A stretch of DNA of 64,000 nucleotides from Chromohalobacter sp. 11-W (GTDB lineage: Bacteria; Pseudomonadota; Gammaproteobacteria; Pseudomonadales; Halomonadaceae), in the NCBI RefSeq assembly GCF_029889905.1, contig NZ_JARANZ010000002.1, positions 372,001-436,000 on the forward strand, in the 5' to 3' direction. The notes beneath the pieces are model-generated. The model saw only the letters and a program-made list of their open reading frames with translations, searched no databases and had not been told where the DNA came from. The translations under genes and the position numbers were made by a program. Of the stretch, positions 39,198 through 49,778 are shown in pieces; the first letter of the stretch is position 1; each line of letters begins with the position of its first letter.

Positions 39198-40544
39198 TCA
39201 GGTGTCGCCGAGACGATTCTCCGGGAGACGATTCTCCGGGAGACGATTCTCCGCCGAACGCGCATGCGCCGTCAGCGACTCTCCTCGCGCCAGCACCGAG
39301 GCAGTACGCCCCAGAGTGGCCGCGCCTTCCGGCGAGCAATGAATCAGCGACGAACGTTTCTGGAAATCGTAAACGCCCAAGGGCGAGGAGAAACGCGCAG
39401 TGCCTGAGGTCGGCAACACGTGGTTGGGACCGGCGCAGTAATCGCCCAGCGCTTCCGCCGTGTAACGCCCCATGAAGATGGCGCCGGCGTGACGTACGCC
39501 TTCCGCCATCGCTTCAGGGTCGTCAACCGATAGCTCAAGGTGCTCCGGCGCAATGCGGTTGATGATCGTCAGCGCCTCATCGCGATCACGGCACTGGATC
39601 AAGGCACCGCGTGACGCCAGCGACTCGCGGATGATCGCCTCGCGCTCCATGGTAGGCAGCAAACGTTCGATGGCGGCGTGCACCGCATCGAGATGGGCTA
39701 CGTCCCAGCCCACGAGAATCGCCTGAGCATCCTCGTCGTGCTCGGCCTGTGAGAACAGGTCCATGGCCAGCCATTCGGGGTCGGTCTCACCATCGGTCAC
39801 GACCAGAATCTCGGAAGGCCCCGCGATCATGTCGATCCCTACCTGACCGAACACCGCGCGCTTGGCCGTGGCCACGTAGATATTGCCCGGCCCGACGACC
39901 TTATCCACGCGGGGAATGCTCTGAGTACCATATGCTAGAGCCGCCACGGCCTGGGCGCCTCCCACGGTAAAGACATGATCGACACCCGCCAGATGCGCGG
40001 CCGCCAGCACGAGGTCATTGAGCACCCCGTCAGGCGTCGGCACCACCATGACGATTTCGCGCACCCCGGCAACATGCGCGGGAATGGCATTCATCAGTAC
40101 CGAGGACGGGTACGCGGCCTTACCACCCGGCACATAGATGCCCGCACGGTCCAGCGGCGTGACCTTCTGGCCCAGCACACTGCCATCGGCCTCGGTGTAC
40201 TGCCAGGACTCAGGCTTCTGACGTTGATGATAGAGGCGAATGCGCTCGGCAGCGTGTGCCAGTGCCTCACGCTGTGCATCCGGCAGGCCCTCATAGGCCT
40301 CGCGCAACCGTGCCGCATCCAGCGTCAACTCACTCATGTCACGCGCCTGCATGCGATCCAGGCGATTGGTGTATTCGATCACTGCGGCATCGCCTCGCGA
40401 GCGCACAGCATCGATGATCTCCTCGACGCGTTCGACCACCTGCTTGTCGGAGACACCTTCCCACTCCAGCAACGCTGTCAGACGTGTATCGAAATCGTCT
40501 TGTGTGGTGCTCAGACGCGCCACATTCATGGCATTGTCAGTCAT
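39198..40544 (-). CDS. hisD: Histidinol dehydrogenase HisD
   Basis: HisD oxidises histidinol to histidine in two NAD-dependent steps. The 448-residue zinc enzyme shows [56 protein letters not shown], and [13 protein letters not shown] with the zinc-site His. The extreme C-terminus is a tandem pentapeptide repeat (ENRLP units) encoded by three 15-bp direct repeats, a short lineage-specific tail beyond the conserved domain. It follows hisG by 17 nt. Confidence 0.95.
   Translation of the reverse strand: MTDNAMNVARLSTTQDDFDTRLTALLEWEGVSDKQVVERVEEIIDAVRSRGDAAVIEYTNRLDRMQARDMSELTLDAARLREAYEGLPDAQREALAHAAERIRLYHQRQKPESWQYTEADGSVLGQKVTPLDRAGIYVPGGKAAYPSSVLMNAIPAHVAGVREIVMVVPTPDGVLNDLVLAAAHLAGVDHVFTVGGAQAVAALAYGTQSIPRVDKVVGPGNIYVATAKRAVFGQVGIDMIAGPSEILVVTDGETDPEWLAMDLFSQAEHDEDAQAILVGWDVAHLDAVHAAIERLLPTMEREAIIRESLASRGALIQCRDRDEALTIINRIAPEHLELSVDDPEAMAEGVRHAGAIFMGRYTAEALGDYCAGPNHVLPTSGTARFSSPLGVYDFQKRSSLIHCSPEGAATLGRTASVLARGESLTAHARSAENRLPENRLPENRLGDT
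39210..39254 (-). repeat. Three 15-bp tandem repeats at the 3' end of hisD
   Basis: GAGACGATTCTCCGG occurs three times head-to-tail (39210-39224, 39225-39239, 39240-39254, the last with one change). The unit is in frame and encodes the ENRLP repeats of HisD. Each unit can form a GGAGA/TCTCC hairpin. Confidence 0.95.
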
Positions 40545-40561
40545 CTCGCCCTCTCGTGTTC

Positions 40562-41215
40562 TTACGCCTGCGTCTCACCGCGCCGCGACTCGACCGCGCG
40601 CCCCAGGCGCTCGATCAGCGGCTTGAGCCGATCATGCTTCATGGTCATCGAGGCCTTGTTGACCACCAGCCGCGAACTAACCTCGTCGATCAATTCGCGC
40701 GGCTCCATGCCATTGGCGCGCAAGGTGTTACCGGTATCGACGATATCGACGATCTCATCGGCCAGATTCATCAAAGGCGCCAACTCCATGGCCCCGTAGA
40801 GCTTGATTACCTCGGCCTGAATCCCCTGTCGGGCATAGTAACGACGCGCCACATTGACGAACTTGGTGGCCACCCGCCGCCGCGCATGGGTTGGCTGCGC
40901 CCCGACCACACCGGCCGTCATCAACTTGCAGCGCGATATTTCCAGATCCAGAGGCTCATACAGCCCTTCGGCCCCATGCTCGAGCAAGGTGTCCTTGCCC
41001 GCCACACCGACATCGGCGGCACCGAGCTGCACGTACGTCGGCACATCGACGGCACGAATCACGACCAATTTGACATCGGGAAGATTGGTATCGAACAGCA
41101 ACTTGCGGCTCTTGCCGAAGTCTTCCGCCGGCTCTACGCCCGCGTCAGCCAACAGCGGGAGCGTTTCTTCCAGTATGCGCCCTTTGGATAGGGCCAGAAT
41201 CAGTTGCTTTGACAT
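40562..41215 (-). CDS. hisG: ATP phosphoribosyltransferase catalytic subunit HisG (short form)
   Basis: HisG catalyses the first step of histidine synthesis. The 217-residue product lacks the C-terminal regulatory domain of long-form HisG and so should need a HisZ partner, which is not in this window. Visible are [18 protein letters not shown] at the start, the [12 protein letters not shown] motif, and [16 protein letters not shown], the phosphoribosyl-binding loop. ATG 41215 begins [10 protein letters not shown]. It lies between murA and hisD. Confidence 0.95.
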   Translation of the reverse strand: MSKQLILALSKGRILEETLPLLADAGVEPAEDFGKSRKLLFDTNLPDVKLVVIRAVDVPTYVQLGAADVGVAGKDTLLEHGAEGLYEPLDLEISRCKLMTAGVVGAQPTHARRRVATKFVNVARRYYARQGIQAEVIKLYGAMELAPLMNLADEIVDIVDTGNTLRANGMEPRELIDEVSSRLVVNKASMTMKHDRLKPLIERLGRAVESRRGETQA

Positions 41216-41282
41216 GATGTTGGCACGTCTATTGAACTTGGCGTTCCGCCACCATGACGGAACGGGAGAATGAAACCGACGA

Positions 41283-42557
<1,275 letters not shown>

Positions 42558-42812
42558 TTAGACGCCCGCGTTTTCAGGGGCTTGCTCCCACTGAGACGGG
42601 GTGTAGGTCTTGATACTGATGGCATGTAGAGCGCCACTGGCGATTTCATCTGACAACGCCGAATAAATCAGCTGCTGGCGCTTGACCGGCGATAACCCCT
42701 CGAAAACGTCACCGACGGCGACCACCTGGAAATTGCAGCCTTCACCTTGAATATGAAACTGGCAGTCGTCGATACGCGATTCGAGTAGGGCCTTGACGTC
42801 GCTGGGTTGCAT
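42558..42812 (-). CDS. ibaG: BolA family protein IbaG
   Basis: The 84-residue protein is a BolA-like protein of the IbaG (YrbA) type, implicated with monothiol glutaredoxins in iron-sulphur trafficking and acid response. The BolA core is visible as GEGCNFQVVAVGDVFEGLSPVKRQQLIYSAL and the GALHAISIKTYTPSQW end. Its place between mlaB and murA is the same as in E. coli and Pseudomonas. Confidence 0.93.
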   Translation of the reverse strand: MQPSDVKALLESRIDDCQFHIQGEGCNFQVVAVGDVFEGLSPVKRQQLIYSALSDEIASGALHAISIKTYTPSQWEQAPENAGV

Positions 42813-42897
42813 AAGGCGATGGCTCCTGTGCTACGGCACGGCGCGCGTGACACGCACGAGTGCGGTAATTGAGTCGGGATTTCAAACAGGCATGATA

Positions 42898-42928
42898 AAG
42901 AAAACGGGCGCCGTTGGCGACGCCCGCT
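42898..42928 (-). terminator. Terminator after mlaB
   Basis: On the minus strand GCGGGCG is followed after a short loop by CGCCCG and then TTTTCTTT (reverse of 42898-42905). It lies between mlaB and ibaG and would separate the mla operon from ibaG-murA. Confidence 0.7.
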
Positions 42929-42963
42929 TGCACGCAGAACCCGGGAGGCGACGCTCCGCGTTG

Positions 42964-43317
42964 TCATGACGTTGCCGAAGCCACCCGTGACTCATCAATG
43001 GGAAGCAAGGGATCCAATCCCGCCATGGCCGTCAACCGCGCCAAAGGGTGCGACAAGGCCACATGGACGATATGCACGCCGTGCGACTGCGCGCAACGCA
43101 GCCATTCGAGCAGGACGCTGAGCACGGCACTGCTGGCACAGCTCACGCCGGTCAGGTCGAACTCGACATCGACATCGCGCGGTAAGCTTTGCAGCCATTC
43201 CCGCCCCTTGGCTGCCAACGAGGCGGCAGTGTCGAAATCCGCCTCGCCGTCGACTTTCAGAATACGCTCGTCACGTACCTCAAGCCGGGCATCGTCACGC
43301 TCGAGCAGGACATTCAT
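42964..43317 (-). CDS. mlaB: Phospholipid ABC transporter STAS subunit MlaB
   Basis: The 117-residue STAS-domain protein is the cytoplasmic regulator of the MlaFEDB complex. It shows VEFDLTGVSCASSAVLSVLLEWLR, with the conserved Asp-Leu-Thr-Gly and Ser region of STAS domains, and a following amphipathic helix. Sequence identity in this subunit is usually low; assignment rests on fold motif and its position directly after mlaC, with which it overlaps by 4 nt. Confidence 0.87.
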   Translation of the reverse strand: MNVLLERDDARLEVRDERILKVDGEADFDTAASLAAKGREWLQSLPRDVDVEFDLTGVSCASSAVLSVLLEWLRCAQSHGVHIVHVALSHPLARLTAMAGLDPLLPIDESRVASATS

Positions 43318-43979
43318 TGGTCGTCGTCGCCGCCTTTTTCGAGCTCATCGGTGGCGACGTCAGGCGCCCAGCCATCGATGACCGCATCGATATCGCGATT
43401 ATTGTCGCGCATGGCCTGATCGAACTGATTGCGGAACGTCAGCCCCAGATTGATGCCATTGACGATGACATTGATCACCCGCCACTCGCCGTCGCGCTTA
43501 TGCAACGTGTACACCACGGGATAGACATCGCCATTGGTGGAGACCACTTCCATATCGACGCTGGCCTGATCCTCATAACGACGCTTGCTATCATTATCGA
43601 GCACCCGGATGTCGCGATAATCGAACGTCACCAACCCCTTGGCATACGTCTCGATCAGCGTCTTACGAAACGTCTCGACGAAACGTGAGCGCTGCTCCGG
43701 CGAGGCATTACTGAAATACCGACCCATGACGCTGGCGCCGATATAGCGAAAATCGGCCACGTCGTCGAGGCTATCGTCGACCAACGACTCAAGCTCTCCT
43801 TCATGCTCGGCGTAATAATCCTTGCGTCCATCCAGCTTTTGCATCAACGCGGCCACGTTGTCTTCGATCAGTTGCTGGGGCGCTTGCTGGGCCTGCGCTG
43901 TCAATGCCACGCACCATAGGACCGAGAGCAGTAGTGCGCAAAGACTGAAGCGCCGGGGAGTGAATTGCCTTGATGTCAT
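43314..43979 (-). CDS. mlaC: Periplasmic phospholipid-binding protein MlaC
   Basis: MlaC shuttles phospholipid between the outer-membrane MlaA and inner-membrane MlaFEDB complexes. The 221-residue precursor has a signal peptide (hydrophobic FSLCALLLSVLWCVALTAQA, cleavage near residue 30), then the Ttg2 domain with RYIGASVMGRYFSNASPEQRSRF and LVTFDYRDIRVL. It lies 15 nt after mlaD. Confidence 0.94.
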   Translation of the reverse strand: MTSRQFTPRRFSLCALLLSVLWCVALTAQAQQAPQQLIEDNVAALMQKLDGRKDYYAEHEGELESLVDDSLDDVADFRYIGASVMGRYFSNASPEQRSRFVETFRKTLIETYAKGLVTFDYRDIRVLDNDSKRRYEDQASVDMEVVSTNGDVYPVVYTLHKRDGEWRVINVIVNGINLGLTFRNQFDQAMRDNNRDIDAVIDGWAPDVATDELEKGGDDDQ

Positions 43980-43994
43980 GGGAACCTCCTTGGC

Positions 43995-44459
43995 TCAATC
44001 GTTTGTCATGTTCGACACGAACTGCTGAATCAATTGCTCCAGCACCAGCGCTTGCTGTGTATCGCGGATGGTGTCGCCTTCTTCGAGCATCTCGGGGTCG
44101 CCCCCCACGCTCAGGCCGACATATTGCTCACCCAATAACCCCGAGGTGAGAATCGACGCCGTACTGTCCCGCGAGATCTTGCCCTCCAGATCCTCGTCGA
44201 GCTCCATCGTCACCCGGGCATCGAGCCATTCGGTGTCTAGCGCGACATCACTGACGCGCCCGATGGTCACGCCTGCCATGGCAACCCTGGAGCCCGACTT
44301 GAGCCCGCCGATGTTGGCGAAATTCGCCTGCAGCGTGAAAGTATCTTGCGGTACGCCAAGGCTGATGCCACTGACGCGCAAGCCAAGAAACACCATGCCC
44401 AGAATTCCGGCCAGGACGAACAACCCCACGCCGAACTCCATCATCTTGCTGCGCTTCAT
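43995..44459 (-). CDS. mlaD: Phospholipid ABC transporter MCE-domain subunit MlaD
   Basis: MlaD forms a membrane-anchored hexameric ring that guides phospholipid. The 154-residue protein has one N-terminal membrane segment (about residues 8-28) followed by the MCE domain with [26 protein letters not shown] and [20 protein letters not shown]. It overlaps mlaE by 4 nt. Confidence 0.95.
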   Translation of the reverse strand: MKRSKMMEFGVGLFVLAGILGMVFLGLRVSGISLGVPQDTFTLQANFANIGGLKSGSRVAMAGVTIGRVSDVALDTEWLDARVTMELDEDLEGKISRDSTASILTSGLLGEQYVGLSVGGDPEMLEEGDTIRDTQQALVLEQLIQQFVSNMTND

Positions 44460-45238
44460 CCAAGTTCTCCAAACATCAGCGCGGTCAGCACGAAATCCAA
44501 TCCGAGCACCGCCAGGGACGAATAGACCACCGTGCGGGTCGTCGCCCGCGAGATGCCTTCCGACGTCGGGATCAGGTCATATCCCTGAAACACCGCAATC
44601 CATGTAACGACGAGACCGAACACCACGCTCTTGAGCATGCCGTTGAGAATATCGTCGACGAACGCGACACTGCTTTGCATATTGCTCCAATAGGAGCCAT
44701 CGAACACACCCAGCCACTGCACGCCGACCAGGTAGCCACCCCAGATGCCGACCACGCTGAAGCCCACTGTCAGCAACGGCATCGAGATAAACCCCGCCCA
44801 GAGACGTGGTGCCACGATGCGCCGCAGCGGATCGACCCCGATCATTTCCATACTGGTCAACTGTTCGGTCGCTTTCATAAGCCCGATCTCGGCCGTCAGC
44901 GCCGAACCGGCGCGCCCCGCGAACAGCAAGGCCGCCACCACCGGCGCAAGTTCACGCAACAGCGACAGCGCCACCATCTGCCCCAGCGCATCCTCCGCGC
45001 CGAAACCGACCAGTATGGTGTAGCCCTGCAGGCCCAGCACCATACCGATGAATAGTCCCGACACCAGCACGATCGCCAACGACATGACACCAATGAAATG
45101 CATCTGACGCAGCCACAGATGCCACCCTTCGCGAGAAGGAATGCCCACCGCCGACTGAGCCAGGAACATCGCCGCCCGACCCAAGGCGCTCAGTGCATCG
45201 AGCGTACTTCGTCCAAGCGACGCGATAGGACGCATCAT
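44456..45238 (-). CDS. mlaE: Phospholipid ABC transporter permease MlaE
   Basis: MlaE is the integral permease of the Mla system. The 260-residue protein has about five or six hydrophobic segments and conserved sequences [31 protein letters not shown] and [23 protein letters not shown], which contain the family's coupling elements. Its ATG overlaps the mlaF stop (ATGA). Confidence 0.96.
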   Translation of the reverse strand: MMRPIASLGRSTLDALSALGRAAMFLAQSAVGIPSREGWHLWLRQMHFIGVMSLAIVLVSGLFIGMVLGLQGYTILVGFGAEDALGQMVALSLLRELAPVVAALLFAGRAGSALTAEIGLMKATEQLTSMEMIGVDPLRRIVAPRLWAGFISMPLLTVGFSVVGIWGGYLVGVQWLGVFDGSYWSNMQSSVAFVDDILNGMLKSVVFGLVVTWIAVFQGYDLIPTSEGISRATTRTVVYSSLAVLGLDFVLTALMFGELG

Positions 45239-46086
45239 GAACGCTCTCCCTTGGTGGCCAGGATATCGCGATAAAAATCGGGTGCCGGGTAATGAAACGG
45301 CACCGGACCATCGGGCTCGCCATGCACGAATTGCTTGACGCGCGCGTCGCGATTGACATCCAGCGTTTGCGGGGTGCCATGGGCCATGACCTGGCCGTCG
45401 GCGATGATATACACGTAATCGGCGATAGAAAGCGTCTCCTTGATATCGTGCGAGACAATGACCGCAGTCAGCCCCAGGGCTTGATTGACCGTCTTGATCA
45501 GTTGCACTAGCACGCCCATTGAGATCGGGTCTTGGCCGACGAAAGGCTCGTCATAGAGCACCAATTCAGGGTCGAGCGCCACCGCACGCGCTAGCGCCAC
45601 GCGCCTGGCCATACCACCGGACAACTCCGCCGGCGACAAGTTGCGCGCACCACGCAGGCCTACCGACTGCAGCTTCATCAGCACGATATCGCGCACCATG
45701 GCTTCCGGCAGGTCGGTATGCACACGCAAAGGAAAGGCAACGTTCTCGAAAACGCTCAGATCCGAAAACAGCGCGCCACTCTGGAACAACATGCCCATGC
45801 GCCGCCGCATCCGAAACAACGCGCGGCGAGACAAACCATGCACATCCTCTCCGTCGATACACACACGTCCCGCATCCGGCACTAGCTGACCGCCGATCAA
45901 CTTGAGCAGCGTCGTCTTGCCCGTGCCGCTAGGGCCCATGACCGCGGTAATCTTGCCTTTAGGAATACGCAGATCGACGCCTCGAAAGATGTCATTCTCG
46001 CCCCGCGAGAAATGCAAACCCTCGACGTCGACCAGGGTCGTGTCAGTCACGTAAGGCTCATCCACGTCTCGATAATTATCGAACAT
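45235..46086 (-). CDS. mlaF: Phospholipid ABC transporter ATPase MlaF
   Basis: MlaF is the cytoplasmic ATPase of the Mla complex that maintains outer-membrane asymmetry. The 283-residue protein has Walker A GPSGTGKT (51-58), the signature [14 protein letters not shown] and Walker [14 protein letters not shown]. It is the first gene of the mla operon and diverges from kdsD across a 145-nt gap. Confidence 0.96.
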   Translation of the reverse strand: MFDNYRDVDEPYVTDTTLVDVEGLHFSRGENDIFRGVDLRIPKGKITAVMGPSGTGKTTLLKLIGGQLVPDAGRVCIDGEDVHGLSRRALFRMRRRMGMLFQSGALFSDLSVFENVAFPLRVHTDLPEAMVRDIVLMKLQSVGLRGARNLSPAELSGGMARRVALARAVALDPELVLYDEPFVGQDPISMGVLVQLIKTVNQALGLTAVIVSHDIKETLSIADYVYIIADGQVMAHGTPQTLDVNRDARVKQFVHGEPDGPVPFHYPAPDFYRDILATKGERS

Positions 46087-46122
46087 CGTATCCTAACTCG
46101 AGCGATCACCGCCAGCCTCACC

Positions 46123-46151
46123 TTGCAACACTCTCGGCGAGTGCGTTTAAT
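46123..46151 (+). promoter_or_regulatory. Probable sigma-70 promoter of the kdsD-lpt operon
   Basis: TTGCAA (46123-46128) and TTTAAT (46146-46151) are 17 bp apart and match 4 and 5 of 6 consensus bases. They lie about 80 bp upstream of kdsD. The palindrome ACTCCC-CC-GGGAGT at 46173-46186 sits in the presumed leader. Confidence 0.55.
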
Positions 46152-46231
46152 GAGCGCCCCAATTCGCTCGCCACTCCCCCGGGAGTCAGCGATGCTTGAG
46201 CCCAAGGCCGCGAAGGGCAACAATCACCATC

Positions 46232-47212
46232 ATGAACACTGTTACCAATTACGATTATCGAGCCAGCGCGCGACGCACGCTGACACTCGAATCTCAAGCC
46301 ATCGCCGCTTTGATCGAACGCCTCGACGAAGCCTTCGACCACGCCTGTCGACTGCTGCTAGCCTGCGAAGGGCGCGTCGTCGTCACCGGCATGGGCAAAT
46401 CCGGGCATGTCGCTCGCAAGATCGCGGCGACGCTGGCCAGCACCGGCACGCCAGCTTTCTTCGTCCACCCTGGCGAGGCCAGCCACGGCGACATGGGCAT
46501 GATCACGCCGCGTGACGTCGTCCTTGCCCTTTCCAATTCGGGGGAGACGGCTGAAGTCACGGCGCTACTACCGCTACTCAAACGCATGGGCGCCCCTCTG
46601 GTCAGCATGACCGGGCGCGCCGGTTCGACCCTATCGCGTCACGCCGAAGCACATTTGGATACCGCCGTGGCCCGCGAGGCCTGCCCCCTCGACCTCGCGC
46701 CAACCACCTCGACAACCGCCGCGCTGGCCATGGGCGATGCCCTGGCGGTAGCCCTACTGGAGGCGCGCGGATTCACCGCCGAGGACTTCGCCCTGTCACA
46801 CCCCGGCGGCAGTCTAGGCCGACGCCTCCTGCTCAGGGTCGAAGACCTCATGCATCATGGCGAGCGCCTGCCCTGTGTCACGCTGGGCAGCCCGCTACGC
46901 GACGCCCTGCTGGAAATCACCCGTCAGGGCCTAGGCTTTACCTGCGTAGTTGATGAAGCCGGGCATCTAGCCGGCATTTATACGGATGGCGACCTGCGGC
47001 GCACTCTCGACCACCACGACGACCTGCGCCGTCTGCGCGTCGATGACGTCATGACCCACGGTGGCAAGACGATCCGACCGGAACTACTCGCCGCCGAGGC
47101 CGTCAAGATCATGGAAGACAACCGCATCACGGCACTCGCCGTGGTCGACGACGACGGACGACCGGTCGGCGCGCTGCACATGCACGACCTATTGGTCAGC
47201 GGCGTCATTTGA
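46232..47212 (+). CDS. kdsD: Arabinose-5-phosphate isomerase KdsD
   Basis: KdsD converts ribulose 5-phosphate to arabinose 5-phosphate, feeding Kdo synthesis for LPS. The 326-residue protein has an SIS domain (VVVTGMGKSGHVARKIAATLASTGTPAFFVHPGEASHGD...LSNSGETAEV) and two C-terminal CBS motifs (from about residue 205, ending DNRITALAVVDDDGRPVGALHMHDLL). ATG 46232 (MNTVTNYDYR) gives the usual length; an upstream TTG at 46196 is possible. It leads the kdsD-kdsC-lptC-lptA-lptB set. Confidence 0.95.
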   Translation: MNTVTNYDYRASARRTLTLESQAIAALIERLDEAFDHACRLLLACEGRVVVTGMGKSGHVARKIAATLASTGTPAFFVHPGEASHGDMGMITPRDVVLALSNSGETAEVTALLPLLKRMGAPLVSMTGRAGSTLSRHAEAHLDTAVAREACPLDLAPTTSTTAALAMGDALAVALLEARGFTAEDFALSHPGGSLGRRLLLRVEDLMHHGERLPCVTLGSPLRDALLEITRQGLGFTCVVDEAGHLAGIYTDGDLRRTLDHHDDLRRLRVDDVMTHGGKTIRPELLAAEAVKIMEDNRITALAVVDDDGRPVGALHMHDLLVSGVI

Positions 47213-47220
47213 GGAGCCCC

Positions 47221-47763
47221 ATGACATATTCCAACGATTGGCGCGACAAGGCACGTCACGTCCGGCTCTTGGCCTTGGACGTGGACGGCGTACTCACTGA
47301 CGGCACGCTGCACTTTCAAAGCGATGGCCAGGAAACCAAGAGCTTCAACATCCTCGACGGCCTCGGCATCAAACTGCTGCAACAAAATGGCGTCGCCGTG
47401 GCATTGATCACCGGGCGTGAGTCGCCCATGGTTAGCCGGCGCGCCGAGGCGCTTGGCATCGCCCACGTCGCACAAGGTCGCGAGGACAAACTAGTGGCGC
47501 TGACCGCCTTGTGCGCACAGCTCGGCCTACCGCTGAACGCCGTCGCCTACTGTGGCGACGACTTGCCTGACCTGGCCGCGATTCGCGCCGCCGGGCTCGG
47601 CCTGAGTGTGAACAACGCCCCGGATTACGTCCGTGCACACGCCGACTGGGTCCCCTCGCGCTCGGGCGGCCAAGGCGCGGTGCGCGAAATCTGCGACGCC
47701 TTGCTGAGCTGCCAGGGACGGTGGGATGCTTGTCTCGCGCCCTATCTCGATGGCCAAGGATGA
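47221..47763 (+). CDS. kdsC: 3-deoxy-D-manno-octulosonate 8-phosphate phosphatase KdsC
   Basis: KdsC dephosphorylates Kdo 8-phosphate. The 180-residue HAD protein has DVDGVLTDG with the catalytic Asp pair at residues 20 and 22, ITGRES, and YCGDDLPDLAAI. ATG 47221 has GAGGAG just upstream; a TTG at 47209 in frame is not needed. It overlaps lptC by 4 nt. Confidence 0.96.
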   Translation: MTYSNDWRDKARHVRLLALDVDGVLTDGTLHFQSDGQETKSFNILDGLGIKLLQQNGVAVALITGRESPMVSRRAEALGIAHVAQGREDKLVALTALCAQLGLPLNAVAYCGDDLPDLAAIRAAGLGLSVNNAPDYVRAHADWVPSRSGGQGAVREICDALLSCQGRWDACLAPYLDGQG

Positions 47764-48359
47764 ATCGCGTCATGCCGACTTTTCTGTCTTCTCGCAAATG
47801 GGCACGACTGGGACTATTGCTAGTACTGATAGTCCTGGGTATCGGCCTAGCCATCGTCGAGCAACGCGACTCTTCTTCCCCGGGCCCCGTCCCTAGCGAT
47901 GACGCGGGCGAGCCCGATTACTACCTCGAAGGCGTCACCATGACGCGCTTCAACGCGCAAGGCATTCCCCATCAAACGCTTAAATCGCCGCGCCTCGTGC
48001 ATACCCCTGTCGACGACATCATTCGCGCCGACTCACCTAAGGCCAAGATCCGTGACGAGGCGGGACGCAAGTGGGACATCGCCGGTGACAAGGGAAGCCT
48101 GGGGCCGCAACGCGATTTACTCACCCTGACCGGAAACGCCCAGCTCGTACAACCCGAGCAGGGCTGGCGCCTCGACACCGACGTGCTGTACTACCAATCC
48201 AGCGAAGGCCACGCCTGGAGTGACACCGAGGCCGTGTTGCGGCAGCATGAGCAGCGCGTGCGCGGCAATCGCTTCGATGCCTGGATCGACACCGATCAAG
48301 CGCGTCTGAGCGGTGATGTGCGAGGCCACCACCCACAGCTTGCCGAGGACGAATCATGA
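47760..48359 (+). CDS. lptC: LPS export protein LptC
   Basis: LptC is the bitopic inner-membrane component of the LPS bridge. The 199-residue protein has one membrane segment (about residues 13-32) and a periplasmic beta-jellyroll domain with YYLEGVTMTRFNAQGIPHQTL and DILYYQSSEGHAWSD-like LDTDVLYYQSSEGHAWSD. ATG 47760 forms an ATGA overlap with the kdsC stop, and the lptC stop overlaps lptA. Confidence 0.92.
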   Translation: MNRVMPTFLSSRKWARLGLLLVLIVLGIGLAIVEQRDSSSPGPVPSDDAGEPDYYLEGVTMTRFNAQGIPHQTLKSPRLVHTPVDDIIRADSPKAKIRDEAGRKWDIAGDKGSLGPQRDLLTLTGNAQLVQPEQGWRLDTDVLYYQSSEGHAWSDTEAVLRQHEQRVRGNRFDAWIDTDQARLSGDVRGHHPQLAEDES

Positions 48360-48880
48360 GGACACGACCATTGACGACGGCGCTGGCATGCGCCGCGCTA
48401 GGGCTCGCCAGTCACACGGCGCTAGCACTGGAAAGCGATGCCAGCCAGCCTATCGAGATCGCCGCCGATCAGCTCGATCTCGACGATAACGCCGGCACCG
48501 CGGTCTACACCGGCGACGTCGATATGCAACAAGGCAGCATGCAACTGACGGCCGCGCGCGTGGAAATCGAACGCAACGCGCAGGGTGAAGTCTCCACGGT
48601 CACCGCTCATGGCGGCGGTGGCGAACGCGCTTATCTCGAACAAAAGCCCGCGCCGGACGAGCCGGTGGCCAAGGGCTGGGGCGATACGGTGATCTATCAT
48701 GCCGCCGAGCGTCGCGTGGAACTCATCGACAACGCCGAGCTTCACAAGGCCCGAGATACCTTCAATGGCGCCTATGTCGAATACTTTCTCGATCGTCGCC
48801 AGGTACAGGCACGCTCCGACGATGACGGCGATGGCAAGCAGCGCGTTCGCATGACGCTGACGCCCCGCGACAGCGAGTAG
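48356..48880 (+). CDS. lptA: Periplasmic LPS transport protein LptA
   Basis: LptA forms the periplasmic bridge carrying LPS from LptC to LptD. The 174-residue precursor has a signal peptide (cleavage near ALA at about residue 24), then the OstA/LptA fold with QPIEIAADQLDLDDNAGTAVYTGDVDMQQGSMQL and VIYHAAERRVELIDNAEL. It overlaps lptC by 4 nt and is followed by lptB. Confidence 0.94.
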   Translation: MRTRPLTTALACAALGLASHTALALESDASQPIEIAADQLDLDDNAGTAVYTGDVDMQQGSMQLTAARVEIERNAQGEVSTVTAHGGGGERAYLEQKPAPDEPVAKGWGDTVIYHAAERRVELIDNAELHKARDTFNGAYVEYFLDRRQVQARSDDDGDGKQRVRMTLTPRDSE

Positions 48881-48928
48881 TGGCGTGTTTCGTGATTCAC
48901 TCCCCCCATTAGGTAGGACCCGACGCCC

Positions 48929-49654
48929 ATGAAGACCCTGAGTGCCGCCAACCTCGCCAAGAGCTACAAGGGCCGCCGCGTGGTGCATGACATCAGCCTG
49001 ACCATACGTCAGGGCAGCATCGTCGGCTTGCTAGGCCCTAATGGCGCCGGCAAGACTACCTCGTTCTACATGATTGTCGGGCTGGTAGGCGCCGATGCCG
49101 GTAGCGTACACATCGACGAACGCAACCTGTCGCATGCGGCCATGCACGAGCGCGCCCGCGCCGGTATCGGCTATCTTCCCCAGGAAGCATCGATCTTTCG
49201 CAAGCTCTCGGTCGCCGATAACATCATGGCGATTCTCGAGACGCGCCGCGATCTCGACAAGGCCGCACGCAAGGCGCAACTCGAACGCCTCCTAGAAGAG
49301 TTTCACGTCACTCACATACGGGACAACCCCGGCATGAGCCTGTCCGGGGGCGAGCGTCGTCGCGTTGAAATCGCCCGCGCCCTGGCCACCGAGCCCGCCT
49401 TCATTCTTCTCGACGAGCCCTTCGCCGGGGTCGACCCGATCTCCGTTGGCGAGATAAAGAGCATCATCCGCCAATTGCGCGACCGTGATATCGGCGTCTT
49501 GATCACCGACCACAACGTCCGCGAAACCCTCGATATTTGTGACAACGCCTACATCGTCGGAAACGGACAGATCATTGCCGAAGGTCATGCCGACGCCATA
49601 CTCGCCAATCAAAAAGTACGTGATGTCTACCTCGGCCATGAGTTCCGACTGTAA
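48929..49654 (+). CDS. lptB: LPS export ABC transporter ATPase LptB
   Basis: LptB powers extraction of LPS from the inner membrane with LptF/LptG. The 241-residue ATPase has Walker A GPNGAGKT (36-43), the Q loop [14 protein letters not shown], signature [15 protein letters not shown] and Walker [14 protein letters not shown]. It lies directly upstream of rpoN, with a 124-nt gap carrying a sigma-54 promoter-like sequence. Confidence 0.97.
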   Translation: MKTLSAANLAKSYKGRRVVHDISLTIRQGSIVGLLGPNGAGKTTSFYMIVGLVGADAGSVHIDERNLSHAAMHERARAGIGYLPQEASIFRKLSVADNIMAILETRRDLDKAARKAQLERLLEEFHVTHIRDNPGMSLSGGERRRVEIARALATEPAFILLDEPFAGVDPISVGEIKSIIRQLRDRDIGVLITDHNVRETLDICDNAYIVGNGQIIAEGHADAILANQKVRDVYLGHEFRL

Positions 49655-49690
49655 ACGCAAGCCACTGGAACCGCCGCACGCTTATATAAA

Positions 49691-49706
49691 TGGCATGATT
49701 GTTGCT
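49691..49706 (+). promoter_or_regulatory. Sigma-54-type promoter upstream of rpoN
   Basis: TGGCATGATTGTTGCT matches the -24/-12 consensus TGGCACRNNNNTTGCW at all but one position (T for C). The invariant GG (49692-49693) and GC (49704-49705) are exactly 10 bp apart. It points toward rpoN, whose ATG is 73 bp downstream. No enhancer-binding-protein site is evident upstream, where lptB ends. Confidence 0.5.
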
Positions 49707-49778
49707 TATATTCTTGCAAGTGGCGTCGTCGCGAGATAACTTACGGGCACCGTTTCAGGAAGCGACGATCGATTTTCC

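Noticed and set aside
39198-39254. CRISPR-like direct repeats
   Set aside because: Three 15-bp copies without spacers lie in frame inside hisD; they are a coding tandem repeat.
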